Positions 23,715 to 37,553 of a stretch of DNA of 64,000 nucleotides are shown here, piece after piece. The first letter of the stretch is position 1, and every line of letters starts with the position of its first letter. The notes beneath the pieces are model-generated. The model worked only from the letters and a program-made list of their open reading frames with translations, ran no database searches and had not been told where the DNA came from. The position numbers and the translations under genes are program-made. Source of the DNA: Bradysia coprophila (lineage: Eukaryota; Arthropoda; Insecta; Diptera; Sciaridae). Location: positions 310,001 through 374,000 of the forward strand of contig NW_023503670.1 of assembly GCF_014529535.1 (NCBI RefSeq). Reading direction: 5' to 3'.

Positions 23715-26140
23715 ACCTGACAGTTCAAAACCAAAAGTGTTCAAGAAGACACTAGCAGATTCTTGAATACCAAAAGATTATTCTAAATTAATGTGTAATT
23801 TCACAACATATATGTCGCGCTATTTGATTCACTGCCAGACTAATACTAAACATAAAAAATACCGATACAACAAAACCAACAAAACAATCTGTTGTTGCAT
23901 TGAAACGTTTATAAATGAATCTAGTCTGCTCATGAAATGGGCTCACATTTCTTCATAACATTAATCCCGAAAGCATCACTGGCAACACTACTGTTTTGAT
24001 GACATGTTGACAAACTACTTCGACTGTTTTGTTTTTGTGAAGTGCTAGATTCATATTTTGCGTAATATTTGTCGATTTTGGTGATGATAAAGACAAAAGT
24101 GTTGATTGTTTTTGAAAATAAGTGAAAAATGCAAAAGTTAAAATTGTTTGGCCATAGGTGTTCGTCGAAGATGAAAAAAATTTATGGCTATAGACAAAGT
24201 GGCCCGTCACTTTAATTTTTTTGTTTTTATTTTATTTTTTTCGAAAGTTTTTAATGAATTTGCTTAGATTGGTGTGCACTTAATTCAATTGACAAAGCTT
24301 GTGATATCAAAACTAAAATAACATCGCGAGTCATTGTTTCAATTTCAACGTTAAAGAATATTTCATGTGATACATTTTTGCTGATAAATAATGAAAATCA
24401 ACTGGTATGTAATGAAAATCTCCTGATATGTAATGAATTTTCACTTGTGATGTAATCAAAAAGTTCCCACATGTAACGACCGCTTTCCGCGGGTGGGAAA
24501 TGTACGTGTAACAACAATATTCCTGGTCGATAGGCAATAAAAAAAATACGATATGACCAGTAACAGTATGTTACATGGGATGCTGTGAAATAATTTATTA
24601 CACGAGGTGTGTCATTGAGCAACAAGCTCCGGTAACTATCTTTTCGACATGTGTAAGTTTTGTATATTAAGATGATTGTGCGAGTATCACAAAGTTGTTC
24701 CCGACGTAATAAAGTACGTAAAAGTATGTTTTCCCACCTGTCCCATGCGAAAGTTGATTTCAACGTAGGAAATGAAAAAAATTAAACCGAAAATAGTCAA
24801 CGTGTAATGGATCATTTAATCAGGGAGCAATTTGCTATTAATGGTCAACTTTCGCTTGGGACAGGTAGTAAAATATCTTTTATGAGAAACTAACTTCTGT
24901 ATCGAATTCCCGATGACGCACAAAATACGAGATGACCAGTAAATATCCGTTATATTAACAAAAGATAGGTGATATCGATTAAAAAAAGCTTACGGTACCA
25001 GCGTCTTTTGTGCTCAATACGTATTTCAGTTGTAAAAAACAAGCTACAGAAATGAGTGAAAGAAGTTGAGGACATCGAGCGGATGTTTTCTTATTTCGCA
25101 GATGTAACTTTAATTGATTCTCGTATTCTAATTCCTCCTCTATACTAAAAAAAAGGTTTTCTGACGACCTAAAGAAAAGAGATAAAAAACATCTCAACCA
25201 ACACGAGTTTTATCCGACAAAAACGCGATGACACAACAATGAATTTTTAAAATTTTAATGGACGTTGCAGACAAAAAACCTTCTAAGAAGAATGAGATTC
25301 CACAAATTGGGCACATAAATTGTGAAGGATTAAATTTTCCGGTGCCTGAATACTATTCAGTGAATAGTGTGCAATTGGTGCCCTATTTTAATAGCTATAC
25401 ATGGTTCATATAACATAGAACCACAGACCAAAGAACGGTTTCGACACATATGGCTTTCATTGGTAAATACGGACAAACATCCAACAAATTCCATAATCTC
25501 CCATTCTTTTATTTCGGATGGAAATGTTGAAGACAAAAACATCCAAACAATGAAAGGTAGTAGATAATGGGCACTTCAAAGTCTTCGTGTATGTTTAAAT
25601 ATAAATTGGCTGGAATAAATTCCGCAGATTCAATGAACCAATTTCAAGTAGTACTTCTGCAAAGTAGGTGGAAGTCTTATTGAACTTAAATAAATTTGAG
25701 AATTCTGGTATGTAAATAACATCGTTTCGATCAGACTTTTCGTTTCAATCCGTTTCAAAAATAAATCCATGATTTGTGCGAAACAAAGGTCCATTTTTAT
25801 GTGCCTTTAAGGTACTTTAAGTTTTCCCATAATTTAAGCTACATTTGGTTACTATATTTGGTTATAAAAGTACATATTTAGCGAATTAATGATGTAACTT
25901 AGGTACAATAATTAAGAGAATCCCAAATATTCAACAACAAAAACTTTTCGGAAAAAGACGAAATTAAGAATGAATTTGCCAAGGTATTGAACAACTGAGA
26001 ACAAGGCTCAATTTGAAGAGTAATTTACTATTTTATCACGTTCAATGCGAAGAAAGATTAAGACTGTTGGAATTAATTTTATGGCATTTTTTTTTCCTCC
26101 ATAATTATTCTTCACATAGACGTACTGTGCGTCACATTTA
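23715..26140. other. Repeat-rich intergenic
   Basis: No gene is recognised. A pair of inverted arms is visible: CCACCTGTCCCATGCGAAAG near 24736 and CTTTCGCTTGGGACAGGTAG near 24851, separated by about 95 bp, probably another decayed MITE. The rest is AT-rich. Confidence 0.4.
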
Positions 26141-26302
26141 CCGTGGATTTACATAGCAACGTAAAAGTGACAGATGCAATGTTTTTTAAATACTGCAACC
26201 CGAAATTTCATTCATAAAATTAAAATTATGAATGAAATTTCGAGTTGCCGTATGAGAAAATTTTTGCATCTGTCACTTTTACGTTGCTATGTAAATCCAC
26301 AG
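26141..26302. mobile_element. PIF/Harbinger-like MITE, TTA target duplication
   Basis: The element is 162 bp, flanked by TTA (26138-26140 and 26303-26305). The ends are CCGTGGATTTACATAGCAAC and its complement, and each arm extends through GTAAAAGTGACAGATGCAA. A virtually identical copy (two differences by eye) sits at 38071-38232 inside the EcKL pseudogene, so the family moved recently. Confidence 0.9.
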
Positions 26303-29300
26303 TTACTAATAAAAAATACATTCGTCGCGTCTCTACCCACGCGTATCTGGTATCGTTGAAAACCAGGCGGGTCTGGTATAGTTGGAAAATAGAGACCCGT
26401 AGTAACCAGGTCTGATAGGTTTTTCGTTTTTTAGTTGCTTTATGGCGGCAGAAGAGACCTAAGAAGTTCTCCGATGTAGTAAAATTTTCTCAATTTCCTG
26501 TCACAACCTTGGACAGCGACGGCCAACGGCATCCGTAGTATCGTTGGACTCCTGGTGGACTACTCTCTACTATCCATTGTCAAACTTGTTTGGTCGCTGC
26601 TGTTCAAAAGATTCCGAAACCGAAAACCATATACTGGTTTTCAATGGCTAGCGCTTCCACACACGGACCTTTCGACCTTTTTGGGGTATGTATCGCAGTG
26701 TCTTTCTAAGCACTACAAACCTGCACACTTCCAAATAAATCGTCTGTTTATTGGCGAAATAATTCAACTTTTAGTTCACAAATAAATATTATTCAACATG
26801 CGACACAGATCACTTTTACAACTCTACTGCCAAAAATAAAAAGACAACCAGAAAAAAGTTGTTCCACAAAATTGTCAGGGGAGACTAACGAATCTATAGA
26901 GCCATCGATCATTCGGATCGGATGTGGCTTGAATTTCATTTTCATATAAGCTGGATGAAGTATAATATGTAATTTTATAAGGTAGATCACCTTACACATA
27001 TTTTGTCATTAATAAATCAATCAATCAATCAAAAGTTTTCGCAAATTCATTCTTAACAGACGATAATAAAGGGAAATTAAAAAAAAACAGTGAACATAAA
27101 ACCACAGCGCATCATTTATAACTTTTGTAACTTCAACCAAAAAACTTTTAACAAACAAAATATTTGCGAATAATTTTGGAAAATATTCGTAAACTAAATC
27201 CCAACCATAACAACAACACAGATTCACTCCTGCATTGTTATAAAATATATTTTTTCCATCAAAAATTAATAACAACGAAGCCATAAATATTACATAAACG
27301 AATATTTAATGAACCAACTACGTCCATAAAATGATGCTCTAATGGTTGCTAAAAATAATTATAAATTTTAAATTAGTGCAGTTGATAATGATAACTTTTA
27401 AGAGAACGTATATAACACTAAACACATTTGGCTACCTCTTTAAGGTTTAATTTTTCATCCTTTTTTTGGTACAAGATTTTGGAAACAGTGTAAAGAATGA
27501 TTTTAGGATAATTCACCGTAAAAAATGTTTTTTTTTTGTCACAAAAATGGTCCTTATTAACAACACTAAATACCACTTAATATCTTATTCTTCGGTGGTG
27601 GTTAATAACCACTGGTTATAGTTGTACGATGGTGTATCCGGTACTGACTATTGGAAAGGTAAATCATAGTTGCAATGGATAGATTTTATGCTTTAACTTT
27701 TCAAGTTGTACAGAGTTTGGATCACGCGCATAAACAAGTATAAAATTCAAATATAAAATATTTAGTCTAGAATACGTTTTCGAGTTCCCTCATTGCACAA
27801 TAGAGCGACATCGACCATAAGAAAATTATAAATTTATCCTGCTGGCGTCGAATACAATCCTTACTATGAAAATGTCGTAACACATGAACAAATTGATGGA
27901 GTTCTTTCTGAATTTTCTTTACAAGATTTTCATTACTTTCCGATGCAAATTGGATTGTATTTTTATCAAAGACGGTTTGTATTAAGTTACGATTTTAAAC
28001 CCTCTGTGTCATTATCACATTTTTAATAGGAAAAACGTCTGTTCAACATTTGAGGGATATTGAGGGACTGATATTCTTGTTCACTGGAAGTTTAAAAACC
28101 TGCTCAGGTCAAATGACTGTAACAATCTTCCAAGTGATTGGATAAGTTTTCGGAAAATGTTTTACAATCCGAGAAATAATCAACTTAATGAGGTTGATTG
28201 TTTTACATCTTTAGATAAAATTCTGAAATTACGAAATCCAGTTCTTTATCTCTTAATCCATATATCGACAGACGAAATATAATTCATAATTGTCTCACAA
28301 ACTTCAAAATTGTGTCGGGTTTGTTCATATTTTCACTCAAAGAATACTTTAGGTACGGTAAATGGATTCACGAATGGATTATAGAGACGATATTCAGCGT
28401 AGACTACATCTCCTGCAAGATAATTTTAACAAGATAAATAGTTATTTATGCAATCGAGTGACATAATTTGAGGTAGAACGTTGTAATTATAAGTAGAAGA
28501 GTCCACTTATAATTTTCAAGTTTTACGTCAATTTATAACTAGAAGTGAAAATCGTAATCTCCCTATTGAAACTCAAAGCCATAGCAATACATATCTTGAA
28601 CCTAAAAGGGCATTTATCACCGAGTTGCATAAAAGGTTTGTCTAAAAAAGCAAACGAAAGTTTTAATTTTCATCACAGAGTTGAGAGAAATAGGTTTCCG
28701 AATAGACCGGCATAAGGTTCTTTTTTGAACCACTTTTGTAATTAAAACAGGTAATACATAGATTGGATAAAACTATGCACGTAGGTACAACACCCTGCGG
28801 CGTTCAACGTAGATAATTGAATAATATTGTGGGGGGTGGAAATTTGTATTTTACTGCATCAGATTTCCTTTGTTTTAGCTGAAAAATGTATCAAATTCAC
28901 AAACAGACTTTTATGTTATAGAGTTCCAAAGTTCCAAATGTTCCAAAGTCATTCAAGAATCGTAATGTAAACAACAAAAGTCTATGTAACTCACTGTTGG
29001 AAATAGATTTCGTAGAAATTTTACTGACTAAGTCTTTAAATATTCTTTACGAACAGGCAGCCAATCGAAATCAGTTTGCGTTTCCCGACAGACCTATTTT
29101 ATCCATTTGTTTGGAAACGTTGTATTTGTATGCGAGTGACGTGTGTATGTTCATGAAACTCTAGTGGATGAATTTTAACCTGCATTTTGGGTAAAATTCC
29201 CAGAGAAACTGGTAACAATCTCGGAAATGGATATTCACTTTCGCAGAATTGAAATAATTTTATATGTTTTGATCAACAATGGAGGAATTCCACCGATATT

Positions 29301-30008
29301 TCTGGGAATTGAGAGTAAAATGAAACGGGGAGAGCGTCTTTGACGATATATTTAGACGGAAAGGAAATTACATACGGATGGTCTGCGGTTTAATCAACTC
29401 GTAATTGATTGTTAATAGTAAGATCGTATAATGATTTTTTGTTAACAACGAGCCATACCAGCTCAGGTTTGTGTTAAATAAATAATCGGAAATCTGATCC
29501 AAAGGAATAACAATTACACTGTCAGTCTGTAAATTGCATATTCCATTCGGTGACTAGTTTTAAAATTCAATTATTTAAATGCACTCAACAATGCAACACT
29601 ACGAACACGTAAAAGTTACTTTAAGTTCTAAGTACTTCGCGATAAAATTGAAACATTAAACGATTTTGTTATTACTTATCTCTCTCTCCCTCCTCAAAAA
29701 TAATAAACACACCGGCACAACCGGCTACAGTTCGCAGCTATAACTAATTTTAAAATCACAAAAAATGTTATTCGTCGAGAGTTTACTGAATAATAAATTG
29801 TAGCTATTGCTTGTTTTACAACAAAACACGTCCCTTTTTCAACTCTCTCTCTCTCTCTCACTCTCTCACAGTATCTGGTATATTATGTTTGTGATAAGTT
29901 ATGCAAGCAACAAAATCAACATAACAACGCAAAAAATTTGTTGATTATTTACATTTTGCTGGTGTATTTTCATGCATAAAACTAACGATTTTTTATCTGA
30001 CTATTAGA

Positions 30009-30194
30009 TTAAATTTCGCATGGAGTATAAAGTATAGCAAGTATAGAGTTTTCTAATAATAACTTCTCCCGACACTCGAAACCGTATCTTTTTAATATGA
30101 ACTCATCGTCGATTGTGATAGACGAATGTGCCACGCAATTTATTTGAACAAGGATAATAAACAGAACAAAAAAATTTTTAGTATCAAATTCCAT
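30009..30194 (-). CDS. Possible small secreted peptide ORF (weak)
   Basis: A 61-codon frame beginning MEFDTKNFFVLFIILVQINC has a charged start, a hydrophobic core and a small-residue site (VAHS-S) that could be a signal peptide. The rest, 37 residues with two cysteines, matches nothing I know. There is no nearby exon or promoter evidence, and AT-rich DNA readily produces such frames. Treat as unproven. Confidence 0.15.
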   Translation of the reverse strand: MEFDTKNFFVLFIILVQINCVAHSSITIDDEFILKRYGFECREKLLLENSILAILYTPCEI

Positions 30195-32293
30195 AATACA
30201 AAACAGAAAATTGATGTTTGCTTTACCGATAATCACGCAGTGAGAGTACACACAGAACAGTTTTTATACGGAAAAGACGAATTTTTGGATTAATGTACAC
30301 ACAATTCGACTTGATAAATAAGCACACATCAACGGGTCATATACACACACAGGAGAGAAAAAATAATTAATTAAGAATCAATGGCAATTGCAGTAGTGAA
30401 GCGAAGTTCCGGAATTTTATCGAATGATTTTTTTTAAGTTCTCAACCATTTCCTTTCATTCCCTTCAAACAGAATTTTTAGGTTGAAACTTGTCCGTAGT
30501 AAAGCTCCAAGACTTGAATTGCACAAATTTATATAGAGGCCCGGGGAAGTTCGTTTCAAAACGTTTGGGAAGGGTTATGGTGTTGATTAGAAAAAGCCCG
30601 TTGAGTTTTGTTGCATTGAGTCGAAACAAAAGCTTGAGTATAGTCATAGCAAATAGCGACGATTAAAAGTTTCCCCAACAGTTGTCATTAAAAATTAAGA
30701 TTTTCATTGAAAGGTGAGTTTGTTTATATGAAATCGCTATTTCCTCCGGTTTGTATGGACAGACCATACCTGGTTTGTACTTACATTGGTCATTAATACT
30801 TTTATATCTGAAAGGAGGCTCAAAAGATCAAAATTGTAATAAGAGGCCAAATGACAGCTAATACAATCTGTTCCTTTGCTTGTTCTTGGAGTGCTTTCGT
30901 TTTTGCAGTTATGCAACAAAATTCTGCCTAACAGATCTCTTCAAACTTCAACATTTAATTGGAAATCGGTTTATTAAAGAAGCAAGTGAAACTGAATCTC
31001 TCCTTGTATTTCAGATGTCAGCATTTAGATTTATCAGGGTGGGACGATTAGCTAGTGACTTCCGAAAAAATGTCAGAATTTTAGAAATCATTTGAAATTT
31101 GAACAGTTAGGTTCAACGTAGTTTGCAATAACGTAATACACGGAAGTCTGAAGCGATTTAAAAGGTAAGGTGCCCAAAAGTTTCGTAAAGTTTGTAATCC
31201 CGAAATGTTTTATTCAAATGGAAGATGACTAAAGTGCAGAAAATAAAAGACAAAAATAACTCAGCGGAAAGCGGATCTCAGCTGAAAGTATAAAAACACA
31301 ATTTCCGAAAATATCAAGTGAAATGCATCATCACAAATATTGACAGCTTTTACTCGCTGAGAAACTAAATTTTACAATTTAATCGAAAAATTCGTTTAAA
31401 AAATGTCAAATTTGATTTCCATTTATCGCTAAAAGCATTCCACTGTTATATTTCCCACACACTCGCCGCAGAAGCATAACTTTTGTTTCCCGTATTTCAG
31501 CGTCATGAATATTTCATTCCATTGTGCAACTTTAATTAGAACTCGGAAACAATGCAACCACTTTTTATTGGAAGGTAAACGTGTTGAAAGTGTTAAATTA
31601 AATAAACGATTGCACGTTCACACCACCAATTAACTTTTATACCATTTCTAAGAAATAATTTTCTCATCCGCATCTCGTGCTAAGCTAAACTTTCTGACAT
31701 TTAATTTTTCCGAGTGCATTAATTGCACAGTGCGGATTTTCTTTCCCGTTCCATGAAATGACTTTTCATATTCACATCCCTGCAATATTATTTATGAATG
31801 AATAGAACAAAGACGGAGAGGGTAAAATGTGCATTCACAAGTAATGAATGAAATATTTTGCATTTTTTTACCGCTGACTTATCGATTTTATTTTCGTTTA
31901 ATAAGTGAAATTCAATATTGTACCATGGAACTGATAATCCAGCATAACATTTCGACTATGTGGAAATACTTCGCTCTAATTTCACTCAATTTGGTACGTT
32001 CGTTCATTTACCCTGAACACTAGAATTGCATTAATTTGCCGATCGAATAGAAATTGGAATCATCTGAATTCTTAAACAATGACTAATGCAGCACGAATAC
32101 CTACTGCACCTCGTGACATTAAAAAAAAAGTTGTCACAAAATTGTGCAAGCAATTATAAAAAATGAATTAACGCTCACTATAAATTTATGTCGCCAACAA
32201 TGGAACTATAAGCAACCAAGTTTAAAAACTTTAAATTCTTTTGAGAAATAAGTTAGAATTCTATGTGAGAATAATGACATGAGTACAATCAAG

Positions 32294-32420
32294 GCAGCTC
32301 TCTAGCAACCGCATTCGACGACTAAATTAGGAGGCCTAAAATCGGACAGTTAATATCTCGTTGAATATTAGAAGTGTATGGATACAGTGTAAACGTATGC
32401 GGTTGCTAGAGAGCAGCTTT
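32294..32420. repeat. Small inverted repeat, about 20-bp arms
   Basis: AGCTCTCTAGCAACCGCAT (32296) and ATGCGGTTGCTAGAGAGCAG (32397) form opposed arms about 80 bp apart. Probably a short decayed MITE. No clear target duplication. Confidence 0.55.
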
Positions 32421-32786
32421 GGTAGAACCCCTTTTCTCTAAAAATTATTGCTGATTTTGGGCTAAATGTTGTTTTTAAAGTCCTGAGAGTAGCAATATTC
32501 ACATTTCTAATTAGTTTTAAATTGAACTGTTTTTCTCAATCGAATGCTTGTCTAACGACCGCTCAATAAGTTAAGATTGTGGGAATTGTGGGAATGTTGT
32601 GTCGGATAAACTGTGTAATTTGATAGAGTTAGGCCAAGGAGTGTTAAATGTCAACACTTTTCATTTCAGTTATTTCTGGACATGTTGTTATTGGACAGAA
32701 TTCGACTAACAGTGTTTCGTTAAATGTTACGGCACCAGTGTCTCAACATGTAACAGTAGTCGGACACACATTGTTCTGTGATTAAC

Positions 32787-34835
32787 AACCCCATATATCT
32801 TGGCGTATCTTTAATCTCTTTTCGCACTACTACAAATGTAACCAATTTGTGGAAATCACAAATTTTGTGTATTACACTTAATTTTTGTGAAATTCGTGTT
32901 TTTCACAAAAAAATACAAATTTGTGATTTATGAAATCAGAAGACATATGGGATATTTTTGAAATTTTTTTTTTAAATTAAGAAAAAAAAAACGTTTTACA
33001 AAGTACGTAACAAAACGGCAGATAAATAATTGAGAATCGGAGGTCAAAAACATAAATAATTGCAGATAAATAAACTAAGACCTGAGATTAAATAAGAAGA
33101 AACGGGGATAAATAATTAACAAAGGGAGATAATTTGATTGGAAACGGAGTTACCTCCTTTTTTAAATCTCTTATCTCAGTTTTTAGTTGTTTTTATCTCC
33201 GTTTGAGATCTCTTAGATTTTTCAATTTTTAATCTCTGATGTTATCTCCTTTTCTGAAATTATTATCTCAACTTTTTAATATGTTTTATCCCTGGTTTTA
33301 TTTCCATTCCACACATTTGTTATTTCCATATCTAGTTATAATATCTCCAGAACCGATTTTTATCTTTGTTTGGCAAACCAAACACCTTCCTAATACAATT
33401 TATTGAAGGGTGAATTCAGTTGCTGTCTATAATTTTGTTCTGTAAATTTAAATTTTAAATAAAACAAATTACACAGACCAATTATTAGACGACGCGAGAA
33501 AAAAAAAATTAACTCCTAAGTTACCGACACCGTTCCGTCGCCCGGCTCGCATTGCGGCCCTCCGCTTCGCTCCGGGGCAATGGGCCGGATCGCTCGGCGT
33601 GTTAAAACGCTTTTTTTGTGCAATAAAAATTGGTATTCATTTCGTAAAAAAAGGAATTCTGTAGATACGAACTAAACTCATTTACGTTACATTTCGTAAA
33701 AGGATGAAGAAAGTTAGAGAGAAAATCTTGAGATATTCCACGAAACAACTCCCACTTACAGTTTGAAAAAAATTATAAAAAATTTGATATAAATGGAGAT
33801 AACAAAATGTGATATGGAGATATGAAACCCCAAAATGGAGAGATAGAAAATTGGAGATAATAAAATCTAATTTCGGAGATAATAAATTGAGTTTTGGAGA
33901 TAATGTAACTAGATATGGAAATATTACATGTATGAAATGGAGATAAAATAAATTAAAAAGTTGAGATTTTAGTGATCTTGAATTGAGATCTCAACTCAAT
34001 TCCTAACTATCTTTTCGCCGTTCAGGCGTTTTGTTGGTTCCTAGGGAACTCATCCTTTTACGAAATGTAACGTAAATGAGTTGAGTTCGTCCCTACAGAA
34101 TTCATCTTTTTACGAAATGAATACTAATTTTCATTGTACAAAAAAAGGGTGTTAACACGCCGAGCGATCCGGCCCATTGCCCCGGAGCGAAGCGGAGGGC
34201 CGCAATGCGAGCCGGGCGCCGGAACGGTGTCGGTAACTTAGGAGTTAATTTTTTTTTCTCGCATCGTCTAATAATTAGTCTGTGTAATTCATTGCACATA
34301 AAAAGCGTTTTAACACGCCGAGCGATCCGGCCCATTGCCCCGTAGCGAAGCGGAGGGCCGCAATGCGAGCCGGGCGCCGGAACGGTGTTGGTAACTTAGG
34401 TGTTAATTTTTTTTTCTCGCATCGTCTAATAATTAGTCCGTGTAATTCTTCTAGCCGTAAAGGCGTTTACTTCGTTCCTAAGTAATTCATCCTTTTACGA
34501 AATGTAACGAAGGAGTTTAGTTCGTTTTTAAATTAGATCCCTCCAACCAATGTATGTTACGTTAGGCCCTACATGTTTCTCTAGCATCGAACGAAACACT
34601 TGCACGGTACATTTCGTAAAAGGATACATTCCACTAGGAATCCTAGTCTAGGATCGAGCAAAAGAATAAGTTTTATGAATTCACAAAATTTCACAAAATA
34701 ATATTTGTAATTTCCACAAATCTCAACAAATTTTGTGATTTCCACAAATCACAAAAAAAATTGTAATTTCCACAAATCGGTTACATTTGTAGTGGTACGA
34801 AAAGAGATTAAAGATACGCCAAGATATATGGGGTT
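32787..34835. mobile_element. Foldback-type DNA element with long inverted arms
   Basis: The element is about 2.05 kb. Both ends carry the inverted text AACCCCATATATCTTGGCGT, continuing over more than 90 bp through TCTTTAATCTCTTTTCG and ACAAATGTAACCAATTTGTG. GATTAAC flanks both ends (32780-32786 and 34836-34842); a 5-bp reading ATTAA is possible if the outer C/G belongs to the element. Inside, three GC-rich modules of about 140 bp lie at about 33480-33612 (one orientation) and 34151-34290 plus 34305-34449 (the other, in tandem). Text of the type CATTTCGTAAAAGGATGAA recurs in both orientations. No transposase frame is seen. The arrangement of nested inverted modules is that of foldback (FB/TIR-rich) elements. 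Confidence 0.8.
34151..34449. repeat. Tandem GC-rich module pair inside the foldback element
   Basis: Two direct copies (34151-34290 and 34305-34449) share CGAGCGATCCGGCCCATTGC, a palindromic CGGAGCGAAGCGGAGG core, GCAATGCGAGCCGGGCGCCG, and a tail TTTTTTTCTCGCATCGTCTAA. A third, inverted copy is at 33480-33612. Their GC content is far above the surrounding DNA. Confidence 0.85.
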
Positions 34836-37045
34836 GATTAACAAACTTTTTTTTTGAATGCAACAAAGATAGTTGCCTGACTACTGGTATGTACATGGCC
34901 GGAGACCTAATCTTTGCATCGAAAAATATGACTCGGAACTCAATTCAAAAAAATGGTAAGTAAGCAAAATACTTGAAGCGAAAGATCTGCAGTCACTGAC
35001 TTTGATTTTCTGTACAAAACTGGAATAGTCGAACTTTATACAATTAAGAAGTCTAAGAGAAGCAGAAAATCTTACCCCGTTTGTCTTTCCAAATACGTTA
35101 AGTCTTAGCATAAAGAACCAAACAAAAGCCATACTTGGTACTTAGCTGTGTGAAGATGCACACTAATATGTCGCTTGAAGACGACGGAAAAAACGAAACA
35201 TCGTCAGCAGAAGATCCGTTTTGTTTTTAAATAACAAGTTAATCAATTTATGGAACTCGCTCACATCATAAGCAAAAAAATTAAGAATACGAAACAAATA
35301 TTTATCACAGTCCAGAAGTAATGAAAAGGAGCGAACAACCGTACAACAACATAACAACAAAAAAAAAGAATTCCATCGTACTCATACAAAACAGAAATTC
35401 CACAACAACGAAAACAATTCTGTTGATCGCATCCGATATTCTCGATTTTTTTTCGATCAAAATATGTTAACAATTACACATTAAAAATGTGATTCTAATA
35501 AACTTTTACTTTCCTTTATAAATAGCCGTAGAAAATTTTAAAGAAAATGTTCAAACAAATTGAAACAATAAAAAATCGCCGACATAGCAGTCGAACTTAC
35601 ATTTGGACTTGAAAGAAGAAAAAAAAATCTACGCCTCCGCTGTAATCCGCTATTGTTGTTTTATAATACTAATGGCACGAATTGCACTTTTACACTAATG
35701 ATATAAGTTCGATTTTTATCACTGTTTTCTCTATTAGTACACTAAACGATAAACTAATTTATGAGTTTTACTATTGCACTGGAAGATTTGGAACTTATTT
35801 TGAATTTATTCATCAAAAAATAAACTTCTGGATAACACAAAGCATCTCTTCATTTGATAGCCATTTTTGATAATGACATTTTATGGATGTGTGTGTGATT
35901 CGAATGCGGGTGATGGTATAAACAAAATGTTTTCAGAGCGTTTCATGTCGAACCGGCTTTACGCTCCACAGGCGGGAAATTTTAAAAAAATATCACAGTC
36001 TGATTGATTTACTTAGGATGACATGAGGGGTTTTCCTCATCATGTGCTTGTTAATGTGGAACTTTAGAATGAACTGTAGAGATTTTTATTCTAATTACAG
36101 TGGTGTTGATTCCAACGTTGGTCTGGTACACGCTTAGTTCCCATACTATCTGTATTCCGCTATTCAAAAACACTAATTTACATATTTTGTTATATTTATT
36201 AATAAAAATGAGCTCCTATGACCACAGTTGTTCTTCTCTTAAATAGATACAATCGCTAAAATATACGCACTTTACGCTCCCATCACTTAATGTGAAATTG
36301 ATTTGGTCATTAAAGTTTACTTCATCGTCGAAAGCGAAATACGGATTTGCACCACGATGTGAACCAATTTTGTTTTCAATTGTAGCACTTGTCACTATTT
36401 TGTCTCTGGTATTCAACAGACCAACATTGTGGTAATATCTGTTGCCGAAATCCGAGTTTTAGATAGAGTTTCACATTCTAGTCGACACGTGTTTCATGGT
36501 TTTCCTAAAAAGTCGCTTATTTGAAATCTATGAGCGTTTTAAGTGCGTTAAATTTTTGAATTTCGACAAATTTTCTATTTTCGTCAAAGTTTTGATTTTC
36601 ATCAACTTATTGCTTTCGTCAAATTTTCAATTTTCGTTAAATTTTCAAATTTCGTCAAATTATCGATTTTTGTCAAATTTTTAAATTTAGTAAAATTGTC
36701 GATTTTCGTCAAATGAAAGCTGGAAGGTTGAGATGAAAGAAAAGTTTTGTAAGAAGAATATTTTCGTTCAAACTGCACAATATGATTGTCTATTATCTGC
36801 GACCAAATTCTAAAAAATCAAAACTTACAAAAGAGCTGATATCGCCCAAAACCACTTACAGTGGAGGTGTGACGCAAGTCCTGTTCTCCACTTACAAAAG
36901 AACTGATATCAGTGTAGGTGACGCTTACAGATTCGACACGCGAAAAGATATGAGTTACAAATGGCAGCTGATGAGGAAAGCACCCGAAAGTTTGATCAAC
37001 AAAAATTTTACCATAAAAATTTTAGAAAGAAAATTATAACAACAA
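34836..37045. other. Intergenic, AT-rich
   Basis: No supported gene. A stretch at 36559-36716 repeats a TTTCGTCAAATTTTC-like phrase about eight times with much variation (simple, pyrimidine-biased repeat). Open frames near 35.2-35.5 kb and 36.8 kb have no motif. Confidence 0.4.
36559..36716. repeat. Degenerate short tandem repeat (TTTCGTCAAATTTTC-like)
   Basis: Units of roughly 18-24 bp around TTTCGTCAAATTTTCAA recur about eight times with drift. Low-complexity DNA, no function implied. Confidence 0.65.
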
Positions 37046-37348
37046 AAAGGTTTTACCTTGGGACCTCGCATTAATTTGACCGTCGAAGAGTTGACATTAA
37101 TGACCGACGCGATTGCACAGTTCCATGCTTGTACGTATGCGTTACGTATTAATAACGACCCAGATCTTGAACGGTTGATTAACGGTCTAGTTCCATTTAA
37201 ATTTCCAAATAAAACCAATCCGCATACGTTATATGTACCGCTATATACTAACGCTTTGGAGAGAATCTGGTCATATTTCGACAATAATCCTAAGGAAATT
37301 GACAATGAAATATTCAGAAGAAATTTGAATATTTTGCGAACAAAATAC

Positions 37349-37553
37349 CAATGAAAGTAGATAAGTAGGTATGGCCAGTCCATACAAGTCGGAGCACATA
37401 CGAATTTGCATGGCGCCACCTCAAACGAACTCATTTCTAGTGGAAATTTGCACTAGAAATGAGTTCGTTTGAGGTGGCGCCATGCAAATCCGTATGTGCT
37501 CCGGCTAGAACAAATTTGAACGTTTGGCCATACCTATCTATTTACTTTCATTG
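37349..37553. mobile_element. Palindromic MITE, 205 bp, copy 1
   Basis: An almost complete hairpin: ends CAATGAAAGTAGATAAGTAG and CTATTTACTTTCATTG, and a nearly perfect inner inversion around CATGGCGCCACCTCAAACGA. It is flanked by the 8-bp duplication CAAAATAC (37341-37348 and 37554-37561). The intact EcKL gene has a single CAAAATAC at the same place, so the insertion point is certain. Confidence 0.93.

Larger units (their letters stand above)
26303..32786. other. Long gene-poor intergenic stretch
   Basis: I find no supported gene in 6.5 kb. Open frames are short and unbiased. A CT-rich simple repeat lies at 29843-29868. A small inverted repeat (CTCTCTAGCAACCGCAT / ATGCGGTTGCTAGAGAG) spans about 32294-32420. 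One small open frame with a signal-like start is listed separately at 30009-30194. Confidence 0.45.

Noticed and set aside
26340-26785. Possible coding exon with MDYSLLSIVKLVWSLLFKRF
   Set aside because: Looked at first like a membrane protein start, but no continuation in any frame and no splice signal pattern.
34102-34335. Open frame of 77 codons rich in Arg and Pro in the foldback element
   Set aside because: It is a by-product of the GC-rich repeated module; the module's other copies do not keep the same frame.
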